Virus record (IMG/VR): IMGVR_UViG_3300025770_000105
Location: 1-20,424 of that record
DNA from: a virus
Reading direction: 5' to 3' (one strand)
DNA length: 20,424 nucleotides
A program made the position numbers and the translations under genes. The notes below the pieces were generated by a model that was not told the DNA's origin, did no database searches, and saw only the letters and a list, made by a program, of their open reading frames with translations. Within the stretch, counting starts at the first letter, position 1. Every line of letters begins with the position of its first letter. This document shows positions 19,999-20,424 of this stretch, one piece after another.

Positions 19999-20424
19999 AT
20001 GAGAACATATAAAACATGTTGCTGTTGCGGGGATAAACCTTGTAAAGATTGGGATAACGAATATCGTTATAACGGTGGTGAAGCAAACTGTCCTATATGT
20101 GCATTGGGCACAACTACAACTAGTGCAAGGGACTTTGAAGAATTTGCTCCTACCGCACCCGAACCGAACCAGGGAGATTCCGATTGGGATTGGAGGGATA
20201 AAGCGAGTGATGGCCATCCAGATGGTTTACATTATGGAAATCTTTGTTGGCATCCGGGAGAAAAAGATTGGGAGTATTATCCTGAAGAATGTGAGTGGAA
20301 TAGTTGTTGGACAGAATACATCAATGACCCAACTTATTCTTTTCATGAAAAGATTATTCCAAAATCTACATTCTATCAATACGATTCTCCTATGGGACTT
20401 CTCCCATGGTCACCACAAGCATTT
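19999..20424 (+). CDS. Cys-rich hypothetical protein, 3' end beyond window
   Basis: Partial gene: 142 codons from the ATG at 19999 to the end of the window with no stop. It starts with a run of four cysteines (KTCCCCGDKPCKDW) and has NCPICALG further on, a zinc-ribbon-like pair of Cys knuckles. Then comes a Trp/Asp/Glu-rich region (DSDWDWRDKASDG, HPGEKDWEYYPEECEW, NSCWTEY) with more cysteines. I do not recognise it. It follows the hub gene by 16 nt, so it may be another baseplate or tail-tip component. TATACT lies 6 nt before the ATG but without a recognisable -35 box. Confidence 0.7.
   Translation, partial: MRTYKTCCCCGDKPCKDWDNEYRYNGGEANCPICALGTTTTSARDFEEFAPTAPEPNQGDSDWDWRDKASDGHPDGLHYGNLCWHPGEKDWEYYPEECEWNSCWTEYINDPTYSFHEKIIPKSTFYQYDSPMGLLPWSPQAF

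Overview
The window looks like part of the genome of a T4-superfamily (straight T4-like) myovirus, probably marine. The evidence is a zinc-containing gp32 single-strand DNA-binding protein preceded by a gp33-like late-transcription coactivator, a set of T4-type tail and baseplate genes (gp26, gp48, gp53, gp27-like, gp4, tail tube), exact T4 late-promoter octamers (TATAAATA), a phage tRNA-Arg(UCU), low GC and dense short genes. No photosynthesis gene is present, so I cannot name the host. All homology calls are from recalled family motifs; no search was run.

Layout. (1) 1-4700, plus strand: short early/accessory genes, including a two-helix membrane protein, two proteins with N-termini like T4 capsid-targeting peptides (one a P-loop kinase), a WYL_2-like barrel, a nucleoside deoxyribosyltransferase-like protein and a winged-helix protein. 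(2) 4701-5336: no gene, but a roughly 640-nt block dense in perfect stems, with GNRA-type loops and a four-way junction, ending in an intrinsic terminator. It is a candidate large structured RNA. (3) 5369-7828, plus: a PD-(D/E)XK-nuclease-like gene, then a late-promoter operon of four overlapping small genes (Cys-rich, two very basic, one Sm-like), the tRNA, and three more small genes. (4) 7825-10981, minus: two large virion structural proteins, one with a 111-bp perfect internal duplication. (5) 11095-12330, plus: gp33-like and gp32, closed by a bidirectional terminator. (6) 12379-15829, minus: tape-measure-like protein, a frameshift-linked tail chaperone pair (gp26 plus a gp51-like ORF), tail-tube-family protein and gp4, with two late promoters. 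(7) 15882-20424, plus: gp48, gp53, gp27-like hub, and a partial Cys-rich gene running off the end.

Three things stand out. First, gp26 ends on a textbook -1 frameshift signal: heptamer T_TTT_TTC, a short spacer and a perfect stem-loop. The -1 frame continues into a 74-codon ORF that has no ATG with a Shine-Dalgarno upstream; this sits between a tail-tube gene and a tape-measure-like gene, exactly where lambda-type G/GT frameshifts occur. Second, the large RNA candidate at 4701-5336. Third, a repeated promoter architecture: seven promoters have a 16-nt spacer, and in four of them the -10 box sits only 6-7 nt before the ATG, which predicts leaderless mRNAs.

How the parts work together: the sigma70-like promoters probably drive early/middle genes on the plus strand. 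gp33 would then direct host RNA polymerase to the TATAAATA promoters that drive the tail operon and the small late operon. gp32 coats replicating DNA and may repress its own mRNA through its structured leader.
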